Notes: generated from the letters alone by a model not told the origin. 64,000 nt of DNA from Flaccisagitta enflata (GCA_965153355.1 OZ231126.1:92194001-92258000); one strand, 5' to 3'. Shown: positions 1-11,418, counted from the stretch's first letter. A program made the numbers and translations.

Positions 1-46
1 GTCCGACTGGGGGGGGGGGAGAGGAGTGTATTCGGCCTTGTTTTCC
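1..46 (-). mobile_element. Family A element, right end only
   Basis: The window opens inside a copy of the family A repeat. Its characteristic end (a GTATCCGGCCTTGTTTT-like string, here GTATTCGGCCTTGTTTT) finishes near base 46. The rest lies outside the window. Confidence 0.5.
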
Positions 47-59
47 AAATCCTATGCCA

Positions 60-810
60 GAGCCGATTCGGGTTGTAACCCGCCCCTATCCCTAAAACCA
101 TCCCCTACCCCCATCCCTAACCCTACCATTAACCCTGATTAAGATCCCGCTAAAACAGACTTTAAAATTAAAACGAAAGACAACAAAGATTTTTTGGAGA
201 ATACCAAGGGTCATTTCCACAATAAACCGGCCCAGCTGAAATTTATGATATATCAGGCAAAATTTTTTTCGTTATTATGTTAATACTTTTTTCATGATGG
301 AAGCTATTTGAACACATTACTTAAAAAAAACTTTAAAAAATGAAAAATGAAAAAAATAAAAAAAATGAAAAACAAGAAAATAAAAAAATTGTTTTCCTAA
401 GTCCTGGATACAATATTACTAGACTAGAAATATCATAAATACCTGTATATCTTCTAAACCAATACTCAGAATTATCTGAAATCTTGCAGGGGAGCTTTAA
501 TTAATGCAATGAACCTTCACAGCAAGTTTGAACAACATTGGTGAACCTTTGCTACCCTTCCCCTATGTAAATTGCACAAGTCCAGGAATTAATATTAATA
601 CAAAAATAATAGGCAAAGGGTATTAGATATTTATAAATGTTGTCACAGGAAATTTAGAGATAATTGAAAATACAATGCTAAGAAATATTTTTAAAAAAGA
701 ACCCAAATATAGATTACCCCAAAGAATAAATTGGCCAGAGGATAAAAATCATATAACAACTATAGAATATATCGTCGAGATCTAGAAATAAAATTAGAAT
801 CTAATAATAT
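60..810. other. AT-rich sequence with a degenerate CCCTAA-like patch
   Basis: Bases 80-135 contain several CCCTA/CCCTAA words, a weak interstitial telomere-like patch that is not a regular array. The remainder is AT-rich, with A-runs near 325-390, and shows no supported gene. Confidence 0.4.
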
Positions 811-933
811 TAAAGTAGTAACATACTTAGACTTAAAAATTGAATCAGAAAATTTTATGTATACTAAAATTTTTCTGTCTATGATAAACGCGATGATTTC
901 TCTTTTGATATTGTTAACTCTTTTGATATTTTG
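811..933 (+). pseudogene. Relic of a reverse-transcriptase retroelement
   Basis: Two short reading frames, offset by a frameshift near 875, read VVTYLDLKIESENFMYTKIF and then YDKRDDFSFDIVNS (880-921). From memory, the order 'FLDL.I.IE...TK.YDKRDDFSF.IVN' recurs in multi-copy invertebrate reverse-transcriptase proteins, downstream of the catalytic palm. Only about 40 residues survive. There is no catalytic motif, and the flanks carry stops in all frames. I infer an old retroelement fragment; the clade cannot be assigned. Confidence 0.45.
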
Positions 934-2264
934 AAACTGGTCGGGGGAAAGCCATGATTGTTTTCAATCCCATGGTGGACTCTTGAGCATTTTCTTTATC
1001 TCTTCAAACCATACAGTGAAGGGCACTTTTGAAGTGCGACCCACCTGTACCTTGGGTCTTGGAGGTGTATATAGATGTATGTGGATACTTTGTGGATATT
1101 TTGATACTTTGTATACTTATATGTATATATGTATGGGTCGAAGCCCTTAAAAGTACAGGACTCCAACTGATGACCAGAAGCTGAGTGGTTTGTTAGAATA
1201 TGATTTTATTTTTTTGGACATGTACTGATAATGTTACCCCTCATGGTGACCTATCATCCCATGATATATCTTTTCTAAAGATGAAGGCCTTTTTCCCTTT
1301 AATCACTAAAAATTATAACCTTAACCAATTGTAGTTTAAATTCACCTATATCCCACCCCCCTAATAGAATTAAGGGACTCAATTGGGGAGAATACGGACA
1401 TTCTGGTTCCCCTTTTTTTCAATTAGGTAAATTTTAACCAAATTTGGGCTGAGTTGGTGGTCCCGATCAATGCCAGAAGACAGCTCTAACATACCCTTCC
1501 CCTAAAATATATTTTTTATTTCTCAAAAATATTAAAACATGTTTTTTAAGATAGGAAATTATGATGCATTTAGTAAAAAGTATATGCCCAAGGAATTTTG
1601 ATAGTGTTTCAAAAGACCATATTTTAGGTATGTATGTGTATGTAATGGAAGCTTACACTATATAAATGTCCATATTATTTCCGGATTTTTGTCAATTTCT
1701 GTTTCCATTTGATTAATTGTATGAGTTTTATGTAGGATGAATTGTTGCACATGTCACAGGTTAGTAATGCCCTAAAAATAACACTAAGTTTCATCAACAT
1801 ATGAGTTGTGGTTCTCAAGTTTTTTATTTTTTTGAATTTCCTTCATGAGTGTCTGAGATACTTCTTTCATCATGGAGAATTACAACATTTTAATGACTTA
1901 GAGAGAGATCCCTAAGTTGGCGAAAATTGCTCATTTTTGCGATTTTTTCTAAATTGAGGCTTAAAACACCTCAACTTTGACCCCACAGAACCTCAAGAAC
2001 CGATTGAAGTTTTAATATTCTGCATTTTGCAGTGTCTTCAGGAGAGTCTAAGGTTGATATTTACCCTTTTAGTTTTAAATGAACAAATAGCTTGTTTCAA
2101 AGGCTGCAAGGGAGGGATCTACTGGAACTGGAAGGGGGACAGGTTTGGGTGCTTCACATAGCAAAAGTTTGGAGTATACCTTCACCTTAATTGGGTAATA
2201 TGGAGGAGCGAAAATCAGGAAGATAACCATTCTTTTTTTTAAATTTGCTTTCGTTTTTGTTTTG
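934..2264. other. Non-coding AT-rich stretch with a family F fragment
   Basis: No coding exon is supported. At about 2145-2225 there is a plus-strand, degenerate copy of family F (GGTGCTTCACATAGCAAAAG...), also seen at 5630-5735, 35762-35840 and 42308-42400. A few ATGTAT-rich words lie near 1070-1130. Nothing else is recognised. Confidence 0.4.
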
Positions 2265-2681
2265 GGTAGAATCTTTTTTCAGGCGGTCAGGTGACGAGGA
2301 AAATTTTCATCTTTCAAAATTGTTTTAAACTCACCATAACCTTTCCTTAGAACCACCTCAAGTCATTTCTTGGGATAACGGCGCTTAACGAATTGTAGCA
2401 CGCCCGAAAATGCAAGATTTCACTCAATTATGCAAATTAGAGAAATGCACGGGAGTGCACAGCTTCGCAAAGCAAAATTTCTTCATGTAGGGATTATATT
2501 GCGTCCTCGCACTTCTATAAGAGGTAGTGTTTGTTGGTCATTTGGTCAGTCGGTCGGTACTGGGAAGGTTGGTTGGTCTGTCGGTCAATCAGTCGAACGT
2601 TTGAAATGCACAATTTGGCTGATTCTGACGTCTTTCTTCATTCCTACCATCTTTCATGCCTTACCACATTCATTTTCATTG

Positions 2682-2735
2682 TGTCATTCATTCATTCATT
2701 CTGTCATTCATTCATTCATTCATTCATTCTTTTAT
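2682..2735. repeat. ATTC tetranucleotide repeat
   Basis: A CATT/ATTC tract inside TIR copy 1. The equivalent place in copy 2 carries a much larger ATTC array (18905-19520). Confidence 0.85.
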
Positions 2736-3224
2736 TCAAAAACGTTCATTCAGAAATTCTATCTGCGAGGAGCACTACTAAGCCTTTTAAAAGGGAAGGC
2801 GCAAATCATTATCTCGCTCCATCCGTCCTTATTTCCATCCTTCCATATGTCCATGTCCATATGTGTCCGTCCATATGTTGCCCTGACAAGCTACAGGGGG
2901 AGGGATAATAGAGACAAACAGGCAGAGGAGAAAGAGGATTTTGAAAAGTCATGTACATGTAAATTTACACTGCTACACCTTAATCACAAAACCAAAAAAT
3001 GATTGCCCAAGTCATTTTGTCTTTTCTCCCATGTCAATCAATTTTTACTAGTTTTTGACCAGTTTGGCCAGTATATATGAGCAAAGTCTAAGAAATCGTT
3101 AAAATGCATTAGCTATTAGAGTTGGGATAACTTATGTCGTGACTGTCGGAATCGACAGTCACACCCCATAGTGACGGTCATTCGACATCGTGGTCAAAAG
3201 CCGTCAAAACCTATGGACAGAAAG

Positions 3225-3228
<4 letters not shown>

Positions 3229-3300
<72 letters not shown>
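3229..3300. repeat. (AG)n microsatellite
   Basis: About 70 bp of uninterrupted AG dinucleotides inside TIR copy 1, followed by a short CT tract at 3301-3310, so the junction can form a hairpin. Confidence 0.95.
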
Positions 3301-3301
<1 letters not shown>

Positions 3302-5346
3302 CTCTCTCTCCAATTCTAGATTACCATCGGTGCTTATTCGTGGTCAGTGGGAAAAGATACTCTCCTAGTCCAAATGCTTCGGTTCCTCTAAAAAATGAGC
3401 GTTTTGTTTGAAATAATTAGTTGCAACCTAGACACACATTTTTCCTGCACGCCGAAGCATTTAACCACTTATAGAAGTAATTCATTCATTAATTTATTCA
3501 TTCCTTCAATCATTCCTTCATCCATTGTTTATCAGCGAGGACAGAGAAAGGGGGGAGTAATTCTCAAAGAGCTTATCATTAGGTCTGCTGCACTATGCAG
3601 AAACGAAACGGAAATGGCATGTCGGCAACAACATTCACTAGAGTCGAAGTCGAAACTTATAAGAAGACATTTGAGGGAAACGAAACTTGAGATGACCAAT
3701 TGGTTTTTAGCTAAGGTCGATGATCTCTATTAGGTATACCCTCCTGAGTCTCCATACCAAATTTCAAGGTTCTGAGTCGAGGAGTTCATAACTTCTGCTT
3801 CTTTTATTAAACTTAGTGACGACGACAATGACGACGACGACGACATTTCAATGAAATCATTACTCAGAACTCAGAATTACGTAATTAGATTTTTGCAAAT
3901 GCAAGACTCCACACCGCGATTTGACCTGTAGGAGGAGGATTCGTGTAGAAGCCGACGATGATTAAGACCGTTGATAACGATGATAAGGACTGTCGGTGAC
4001 GATGATTGGGATTTATGATGATGATGATTAGGATTTAAAAGGCGTTTATCTTTCCTTCGTTACATTTTGCTACTGTGTAAAATATCATTGATTGTCGCAT
4101 CATTAAGAAAGAATATGATTTACATTGCTGTTTGATTATTGAGAGCCCAACGATATATCCTTCTATGTGATTTTGCATTGATAGATATATGGTTGGGGTC
4201 TTCCCTTTTGATATTCCAACGCCGCCATTTTTCCATATATCTGCATTTCTTAAGGTGATCGTCATAAACACATTTAGGAAGAAAGGCTCCACAAGGGAAT
4301 CGAATCTCTGACTGATTGAATATATAAATGAAACATTTGTAAAGACTTGAATCAATGACAATTTGTGACAAACATTCTCTGTGGACATTGCCTCATCTTT
4401 GGGATTCATAGCATTTAGGTGCGTGTACGAATCATCTCTTGTGGGATGGGATTGTGCAGATTCTCCTCCCACAGACCCAGTCAGACTAATAAGGAATTTA
4501 AGACTGTAAGGAGCAGGACTAACGATAAAGATGACAATAACGACGATGACGATGTCCACAACGACGACGATGACAAAATCAGTGACGAGAGCGTAATTAA
4601 ATGTTATCCTCACGTAAGTAAGCAATTTCGAATGTTCGTGCAAGAGCAACGCTAATAAATAGCAATGTGAAACTCATGGGAAACTTACATAGATGTAGAA
4701 TCCCCCCCAAAAATTTATGACACAAAAATTACTCATGTGACAAATTGGGACATGGCGTCTTAAAAGATCCGAAATAGGGTCGGTCTGAAAATCGGAAGTG
4801 GAACTTTATCCACGTAAAAGTCGATGAAATCAATTGTTGTTTTGGCGGATTTAGGCATAAGTCGATGGACAGCAGGTAAAAATAAGCTTCAGCTTACTAA
4901 ATGGACCCCCCAAAAAAATATATAACTGGCACAATCAGTTGAAGACAGTTGAGGCAATTTGGCCACAGTTGATGCTTGAACTTAAAAGGATGTTTCTCCG
5001 CGAAAAATGGAGATATTGGTCAAATTTTTTTTTCATTTTTCTCTCAAAGATCGATAGAAATGCTTTAACATCTCATATGGTCTTAAGAAAGCTGTAATGA
5101 GGTTAGAATATTATTAAATCTATATGTTACATTATTGTTACACAATTTTGAGCAATATTAGTTGCTTTTTTGCACTAAAATAACAATAATATCGCGATTT
5201 TTTAAAGGAAATATTACTACAACGACCCAAATTCGATCTACAAAGTTATTTTCAGGAACATATAGCCATTGGAAGGGTAAATTATTGCTTGACAAGGACG
5301 TAAACAGCGAAAAATACACCTTGTACCCCTGAGAAAAAATTCTACC

Positions 5347-6182
5347 TTTGGCCTTAAAGTTTCAACAGAAATCTCAGAAATAAGCAAAATCATGTGTAGT
5401 TTTGTTACAAAAAGGACAATTATTTGTTTTTAAAAATCATTGTATCTGTAAGAATAGAATAAAATATCCGAACATAAACTGTAAAACAGCAAATAAACAA
5501 TTCTATAAAGAGAAAAAAATTAGTAATAACTAATTTAAAGATTGTAAGCCTATTGATTTATCCCACTGCATTATGCAAATTAAGTCTTCAAAATGAAATT
5601 GCCAAAACAACAGAAGATGAATGATTTTTGAGAAAAAAAAATGGTAAAGGTTTTAAAATTGGCCACTCCATGTTTGGTAAAAAGGGTGAGAAGTAATAAC
5701 CAACTTTTGCTATGTGAAGCACCCAAGGGACAGGTTCAAAAAGCTGATCAAAAGAAGTAGTTGAAGCAGATATTGAGGGGCGGGTTGGCCGCGGCAGTGA
5801 CTGCAGAAGCTATTTTGGTCAATGGGCAGGGGCAGTGACGCAATAAGCCAAAAAAGAACAACTACTTGGGCTGCCCTTGTAAGCTTTGATTTTTTTTACT
5901 CAGTATCTAAATTTCCTCTAGTCATTTTTTTTTTTTATTTTTTTTGGTCTTTTTTGCCTTTAAATATTAGGCATTCGAGAATGGAGAGAAGACAAAGAAA
6001 GATTCCGTGCGAGTTCCTTTGGGGAAGGAAAAAAGCGAACATCATCATCATCAAAGCAAGGCAAAAAATCAGGTGGAATTGCACTCATGCGTCATGGCAA
6101 CAACGACCGTCCTTACAGGAAAATGTGCTTTATGATCGGTTTTATGTTTATACACGGAGTTACATGTAGAAACAGAAGTAAA
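5347..6182. other. Flank of TIR copy 1 with an inverted family F copy
   Basis: A minus-strand copy of repeat family F lies at about 5630-5735 (its complement reads GGGTGCTTCACATAGCAAAAG, then a 'GGAGTGGCCAATTTTA' block). T-runs occur near 5925-5950. No exon is supported. Confidence 0.45.
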
Positions 6183-6250
6183 TATAGAAGTAAATATACC
6201 AATAAAGGCGGCTCTCGCCGACCGGAAAAAAAGTCGTAAATGGTGGTCTT
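6183..6250. repeat. GGCGGCTCTCGCCG hairpin module
   Basis: The string CCAATAAAGGCGGCTCTCGCCG followed by GGAAAAAAGTCG recurs at 32142-32180. Both sites lie just upstream of a minus-strand family A element followed by a long CT array, so 6183-6710 and 32142-32620 are homologous composite repeats. Confidence 0.6.
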
Positions 6251-6298
6251 TTTTTCATTGCATGATCCTCTGTGTGTGCATCTCATGTTGTCTGACTC

Positions 6299-6473
6299 TT
6301 TTTAGTTGCGGATACGCAGCTCTATAAGAGGCTTTGTCCGTCGGTCCGTCGTCGGTCTGTCTGTCGGTCCGTCCGTTGGTCGGTGGTGATCGAGTTGGAA
6401 AGTGTGAAAACGCGCATTTCCGCCCCTGCCTACCCGTCCGCAATTGGAATTGGCCGTGTATCCGGCCTTGTTT
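6299..6473 (-). mobile_element. Family A element, complete
   Basis: It reads TTTTTAGTTGCGGATACGCA at the terminal stem-loop end, then CTCTATAAGAGGCTTTGTCCG, a CCGT/GGTC tetranucleotide core, the block 'GAAAACGCGCATTTCCGCCCCTGCC', and the GGCCGTGTATCCGGCC hairpin followed by TTGTTT. Both ends match the other complete copies. It has no coding capacity. Confidence 0.85.
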
Positions 6474-6580
6474 TTTTCTTCAATCTTTGTCTGTCAGTGT
6501 TTTGTTTTCTCTTTTGTCTCTGTCTTTCTCTGTCTATAAGTGTCTCACTTTCTTTCTTTTTTTCTCTCTCTTTATTTTTT

Positions 6581-6701
<121 letters not shown>

Positions 6702-7211
6702 AGGAGGGATCAAAGCAAATTAGCTAACCCGACCTTAACAAAAATGTAATACAAAGTTTTTTTGTGGTTTCATGTTCCTCAAGGGTTATCTTATCAAGTG
6801 AAAAAAAGTTGACCAACATATTGGCAAGACAATTTTTTTTATTGGGGAAAACGTCGGAGTCAGTCTTCTACTTTTTGACATATTTTTAAAGAAACATGGT
6901 TTTCATCTTCTTATTAAAAAAGATCTTGACCAAGCAAATGTGGCCTTTTATGAAATTGATAAGGTAAGTAAATTTGATTATTCTCTTTCATTTGGCGCCA
7001 AGCAGAATGTTCTAGGACAAACATTTTTGGAGTTATGATTTTTTAGATTTATTTACGAAAAATTCAAATTGAATTTTTCCATTTTTTAGTGACTCCAATA
7101 GAAAAATTTATCTATATGGAGTTGAAAAGATATTGAAACAAAATAAACATGCATTTCCGACAATACTGAATGAAGCGAAAAACATATTGATTTTGAGATC
7201 AAATTTTTTTC

Positions 7212-7363
7212 AAAAACAAGGCCGGTTACTCGGCAATCCAGTCACGGATGGTTGGGCAGGAGCAGTAATGCAAAAAACTGCTCGCAATTTTAGAAATATT
7301 TTGTAACAACCTACCAACTGACCGACACGGCAAGGTGTAGAGTTGCATGTCCGTGACTTAAAA
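7212..7363 (+). mobile_element. Family A element
   Basis: It runs from AAAACAAGGCCGGTTACTCGGC, through 'AGTCACGGATGGTTGGGCAGGAGCAG', to GTGTAGAGTTGCATGTCCGTGACTTAAAA. The terminal stem is partly decayed. It is inserted in a family E copy. Confidence 0.8.
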
Positions 7364-7611
7364 TGGGGAGGGCACTAATTAGAGGAGGGTTGCTAATTAG
7401 AGGAAATATGGTAAGTGTCTAAATACAAGAAAGCATGACAGTGAGCATAGCTGGTTGTTTGGTTGAGTGATTTTGAAGTTTTAGCTCATCTAGCTTATTT
7501 GGCTCAGTCCTATTTTTCTCTGATTTTCAGTGCAATCAATGCATACAATTGCTCTTGATTTCATCTAACAAATAGAGATAATATCAGTGACTGAAGATGA
7601 AAGCTTGGTAA

Positions 7612-7758
7612 ACTAGGCTGGATACACGGCCACCAGTTGCGGAAGGGTGGGCAGGGGCGGAAATACGCATTTTCCCACTTTTCAACTCAAGCGTGACGGA
7701 CCGACGGATGGATGGACGAACAAAGCCTCCTATAGAGTTGCGTGTCCGTAACTAAAAA
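7612..7758 (+). mobile_element. Family A element
   Basis: It starts AGGCTGGATACACGGCC and has GTTGCGGAAGGGTGGGCAGG, a GACGGATGGATGGACG core and an end GTGTCCGTAACTAAAAA. It lies in the same orientation as its neighbour 250 bp upstream. Confidence 0.85.
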
Positions 7759-7808
7759 TGAACAACGCTTACAACTTTTTTCCTCACAGCGACAGCCGCC
7801 ATTACTGG

Positions 7809-8235
7809 TAGAGAGTATCATTTTCACTGAAATATGCTTATTTTGCCAAAGTCATCCTTCCCCAATTTTTGTAATATCCTGTGATTGATTGAGACATTTT
7901 GAGCTAGAACTCAAAACACCAACAACAATTCATTGACTTTCTTGGCACCAAACTCACAAATCAAGGCTGCCAGGCTTTTTATGACCAAGCAGATGCAGAC
8001 TACGTTGATTCAGCAATTTAAATTCTTGGATTCTGTCATGTATCAGATGCTCGATCGGTAAGACATGACACACTGAGTTGAATTTACAAATCTTGCAGCC
8101 TTTGCATGACGGAACCCTCTGTCGCGGAGAAACCAGTGCAGTGTTTGTGATCATGCAACGTTTTTCTTACTCCTGAGCTTTCTCATTCTTACAACTATTT
8201 GACACTTGTGCCGCGTTGGTGACAGACATCATCTT
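7809..8235. other. Unassigned stretch with a Cys-containing minus-strand frame
   Basis: A minus-strand frame at 8154-7954 contains a CKGCKICKFNSVC segment. It has no recognisable family context and no splice signals that I could defend, so I do not call a gene. Otherwise it is ordinary AT-rich sequence. Confidence 0.25.
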
Positions 8236-8310
8236 TTAGTACATATTTCTAGCCGAGTGCTGCGCAACTCTATGAGCCACTTTTCGGTCCGTCGGTTGCT
8301 CAGTCCGTCC
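8236..8310 (-). mobile_element. Family A head fragment
   Basis: TTTTTAGTACATATTTCTAGCCG, then GCGCAACTCTATGAG and CGGTCCGTCGG, match the stem-loop end and core start of family A. The other end is missing. Confidence 0.5.
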
Positions 8311-8489
8311 ATCGCAAAGTTCTTACATTGGCATTTTTCACGTGTTTTTACATCTCTGAACATAAGAGAAAACATGAACACTGAGAGATGAAGACCGCTA
8401 ATTCAAAGGTCATTTTTGTATGTGTCTGTCGGTTTGTCCGACTCTTTGTGAAAATGCTGACGCACGTAACTTAGGTCAAATGACCTTAT

Positions 8490-8600
8490 TTTTAGTTACG
8501 CAACTCTGTAAACGGTCATGCCCATTGGTGTTTGTCAGTCCATCCATTGGTCAGTTAGTCTGTATCACTGGTCTTTTTTTGCTTTTGCGGGTGACTATTG
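8490..8600 (-). mobile_element. Family A head fragment
   Basis: TTTTTAGTTACGCAACTCTGTAAACGG and a CCATTGGT/CAGT core match the stem-loop end of family A. It runs into a MITE at 8712. Confidence 0.55.
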
Positions 8601-8711
8601 CATTACTGCTGCTACCCAAATGCTTTGTTAACCGTTTGATTGACTGCCCCCGCTCACCCACATGCAACTTATTAGCCGTCTCTCCGTCTATCTTAATGTA
8701 TTCAGCATATA

Positions 8712-9257
8712 CAGTAGATCTCGTCTAGACTTGAGATAACGGGGACAAGCTTAGTAAAAAAACAAATGAAGCCAGGGGAGTGATATTTGAAAGATAGACT
8801 AATAAAAGGATGCTCTATTGCCCATGATAGCTGGTTGCCATGGAAACACATTTCTATGTATTTTCGCTAAAATATTATTATTTTGAGAAATTTTTTAGGG
8901 AACATTAGTTAAAATCAAATTTACTATAACTTTCCCATAGTATGTTTTATAAAAATATTGCTCATTTGGCCGTTGCTAGGTCCATGTGTGACAGCCCCTA
9001 GCAACCGCAATATTCTTACAAAACATACTATAGGAAAGTTGTAGCAAATTTGATTTTAACTAATGTTCCCTAAAAAAATTTCTCAAAATATTGATAATTC
9101 AGTGAGAATACATGGAAATGTGTTTCCATGGCAAGTGACCATCATGGGGAATAAATCATTCTTTTATTAATTTACATTTCAAATATCAGTCCCCTCGCTT
9201 AATTTCTCTTCCCATTATCCTTGCTCCCATTATCTCAATTCTAGACGAGATCTACTG
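8712..9257. mobile_element. Long-palindrome Tc1/mariner-type MITE (TA duplication)
   Basis: Almost the whole 546 bp is an inverted repeat. The left arm begins CAGTAGATCTCGTCTAGA and the right arm ends TCTAGACGAGATCTACTG, with TA on both outer sides (8710-8711, 9258-9259). The arms remain alignable over about 240 bp each, around a loop near 8960-9005. The CAGT tip and TA duplication suggest a Tc1/mariner relative. There is no coding capacity. Confidence 0.75.
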
Positions 9258-9265
9258 TATATAAT

Positions 9266-9960
9266 AGGTCGCCAAAGGGCAATATGTGGTCAGCGATACC
9301 CATTGTCTGCTCTGCATGATTGTGAATTAGAGCGAGGGGAAGCAGGGCAGAGGCTCTAAAGGGGACAAAGTCCTGTAGAACACAGGGGACTTTTGTTCCT
9401 CCGTCCGTTCATCCGTCCGTCCCCCCAGGCCATCTCAGGCCTGAAATCTGCCCTCACAGGGCTGAAATCTACCCTCTTAGGTGTGAAATCTGCCCTCTCA
9501 TGCCTTGAATCTGAGAGGGCAAATTCAAGGCTTGAGAGGGACTGAGAGGGCGGATTTTAGGCCAGAGAGGGTAAATTCAAGGCTTGAAAGGGCAGATTTC
9601 AGGTCTGAGAGGGTAGATTTCAGCACTGAGAGGGCAATTTTAGGCCTGAGAGGACCTGCGCGGGCATATTTTAGGCCAGAGAGGGCAAATTCACGATGTG
9701 AGAAGGCAAATTCAAGGCTTGAGAGGCCAGATTTCAGGTCTGAGAGGGTAATTTCCGGCCCTGAGAGAGCAGATTTCAGGCCTTAGATGGCCTGGGGGAA
9801 ACAAACGAACAAACTTACAAATGGAGGGAGGGACGGACGGATGAACAAACAAATGAACAAACGAACAAACAAATGTCCCCTGTGTTCAACAGGACTTCGT
9901 CCCCTTTGGGACTGCTGCCCAAATACGCCCCCTAAGTTAGGATCTGGTAGTGAGAGGGGC
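9266..9960. mobile_element. Family B foldback element, GAGAGGGCAGATTTCAGGCC core
   Basis: The left arm (about 9345-9440) reads GGGCAGAGGCTCTAAAGGGG, GTCCTGTAGAACACAGGGG and a CCGTCCGT tract. The right arm (about 9785-9925) carries the complement: GACGGACGG tract, CCCCTGTGTTCAACAGGAC and CCCTTTGGGACTGCTGCCC. Between them, about 21-bp units (CTGAGAGGGCAGATTTCAGGC-type, some inverted) form an array that flips direction near 9510. The outer left flank (9266-9340) is the family B 'GTGGTCAGCGATACCC' block. The reading frames here are repeat artefacts. Confidence 0.75.
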
Positions 9961-9994
9961 AGTGGCCCTGATGGGGCTGGTGACCCCTAATTGG

Positions 9995-10590
9995 CTTGAA
10001 TGGAGGCTTGCATGGAGGCTTTGGTTGAAGCATCAAAGGTGGAATCAGAGCCTCGAGATTAGGTTTAAGTCTTGTGGCTGGGATTTGAGTCTTGTAGTAG
10101 TAGATATTTGAGCCTAATAGTGAGGAACTAAGCCTGGAGGCTGTTATTTGAGCCTTGAGGCAAGAATTTGAACCTTGGGGAAGAAATCTGAACCTCAAGG
10201 TGAGGATTTGAGCCTTTACTTGAACTTTGAGGTGGATATTTGCGCCTCAAGGTGAGTTTTAGAGTCACAAGATTTGGATTTGAGCCTCAAAGTGGGGATT
10301 TGCGCCTCAAGGTGGTGATTTGAACCTTTAGGCAAGGGAGTGAGCCTCGAGGCTGGGATGTGAGCCTTGAGGCTGGAATTTGAGCGTTAAAGCTGGGATT
10401 TGAGCCTCAAGGATAGGACTTGAGCTTCAAGGCTGGGATTTGAGCCTCGAGGCTGGGATTTGAGCCTTGAGGCTGGGATTTGAGTCTCGAGACTGGAATT
10501 TGAGTCTTGAGGCAGGGATTTCAGCCTCTAGGCTGGGATTTGAAGCTTGAGGCCAGGACTTAAGTCTCAATGCTGGTACAGTTGATTTGA
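9995..10590. repeat. Minisatellite, about 21-bp GAGCCTCGAGGCTGGGATTT units
   Basis: At least 20 degenerate units of the type GATTTGAGCCTCAAGGCTGG are in tandem. Each unit is itself partly palindromic (CCTCGAGG). The array adjoins the family B element at 9266-9960 and ends at a family A/B-like GTCGGTTGGTC core (10598-10620). Confidence 0.85.
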
Positions 10591-10910
10591 AGTACACCTC
10601 TGTCGGTTGGTCGTTTGGTCTGTCTGATGGAGTTTCAGCTTTAAAGGGGGTGAACAAAGGAGGTTGAGAGAGATTTCTCCATTTATGAAAGCTTAGGTAA
10701 AACCTTACAACAACAAACAGTCATATTCTCTTCTCCTTGTGGAGAGTTGGACTGCAAGCCAACCGGTTGCATGTTGCTTCAGAAAGTACATCTTCCTTGC
10801 GATATCCCCTTGGCCACTCGGTCACATACAACAATAGACGAGTATTGATTTTTTTGGTTTTTTCAATGAAATACAAACAAATATCTCCAACTTACAAACA
10901 ATGATATGAT

Positions 10911-11085
10911 GAGACCAGAAACGGTTACCCAAGTGACGTGCGGGTGGGCATGGGCCATATTTAAGGTCCGTTCATCATTTGGGCAGGAGCAGTGTGGCCA
11001 AAGACCGCAAAAGCCAAAAAAAAAAAAGAAAGTGTGAAGGACCGACAGAGCAAGGTGTAGAGTCGCGTAGCACGCGACTAAAAAT
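10911..11085 (+). mobile_element. Family A element, 'CACGCGAC' subtype
   Basis: The inner end is decayed (AAACGGTTACCC replaces the usual GGATACACGGC). It contains TTGGGCAGGAGCAGTGTGGCC and AAAGTGTGAAGGACCGACAG, and ends GAGTCGCGTAGCACGCGACTAAAAA with a perfect GTCGCG/CGCGAC stem. It is the same subtype as 25454-25656 and 59163-59358. Confidence 0.75.
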
Positions 11086-11334
11086 GATTGATATAAAATG
11101 AAATGAAAAAAAAAACGAAAAACAAGGAATGAGATTGAAACAAAAAGAAATAATTGAAAAGAAATTAAACGAGGTCATTAGACTTAAGTCGCGTGCGTCG
11201 GAACTTTCAAACAAAGTCAGGCAGACAGACAAACGATTTTTTTCAAAAAGACTTTTGAAACAGCCGTTTACTAATTCAAGCTTCTTCTCCACTACTTAAA
11301 TATTAAAACGCGGCAAAAAGCCTTTAAAACGACT

Positions 11335-11418
11335 TTGTGACAGACCGACCGACGGACGGACCGACGGAGCAACGGACCGAAAAGTGGCTTATAGAGTCAC
11401 ATAGCACGCGACTAAAAA
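11335..11418 (+). mobile_element. Family A tail fragment
   Basis: A GACCGACGGACGGACC core and the stem-loop end GAGTCACATAGCACGCGACTAAAAA are present. The inner half is missing. Confidence 0.65.

Larger units (their letters stand above)
2265..5346 (+). mobile_element. Non-autonomous TIR transposon, copy 1 (4-bp TSD TTTG)
   Basis: The element starts GGTAGAATCTTTTTTCAGG and ends ...CTGAGAAAAAATTCTACC, so the ends form an imperfect inverted repeat of about 20 bp. It is flanked by TTTG at 2261-2264 and 5347-5350, a perfect 4-bp target-site duplication. The first 170 bp and last 700 bp align by eye with the copies at 18194-22522 and 41352-44835. The interior holds ATTC and AG microsatellites and GAC/GAT triplet tracts. 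No transposase domain was recognised, so I take it as non-autonomous. A 4-bp duplication fits several DNA-transposon superfamilies (for example Sola1- or Academ-like); the assignment is unresolved. Confidence 0.8.
6844..7808 (+). mobile_element. Family E hairpin-headed element with nested A elements
   Basis: The head (GTCGGAGTCAGTCTTCTACTTTTT, a decayed stem-loop) is followed by 'GGTAAGTAAATTTGAT...CATTTGGCGCC' at 6963-7003, one GAGCATAGCTG...GCTCATCTAGCT tandem unit (7442-7510), and the tail 'TTTTTTCCTCACAGCGACAGCCGCC' (7778-7802). The same order is seen at 45258-46107 and, inverted, at 22727-23516. Two family A elements (7212-7363 and 7612-7758) interrupt it. No protein is encoded. Confidence 0.6.

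Noticed and set aside
80-135. CCCTAA words suggesting telomeric repeat
   Set aside because: Irregular spacing and substitutions. Too short and degenerate to be a telomere or clear interstitial telomeric array.
4035-4655. 204-codon minus-strand frame in TIR copy 1
   Set aside because: It overlaps GAT/GAC triplet tracts, and the homologous part of copy 2 has no matching frame. No domain was recognised.
6299-6473. Family A as a classical Helitron
   Set aside because: The terminal hairpin touches the CTAA-like end instead of lying about 10 nt inside it, and I found no consistent 5' TC or AT target. A Helitron/HINE relation remains only an analogy.
7954-8154. Minus-strand Cys-containing frame as a zinc-binding transposase fragment
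   Set aside because: The CxxCxxC spacing alone is weak evidence, and no neighbouring transposase motif is visible.
9505-9786. Degenerate peptide repeat frame (LRGxxxADFRPERxD)
   Set aside because: A 21-bp minisatellite unit is a multiple of three, so it yields a peptide repeat. It is the core of a foldback element.
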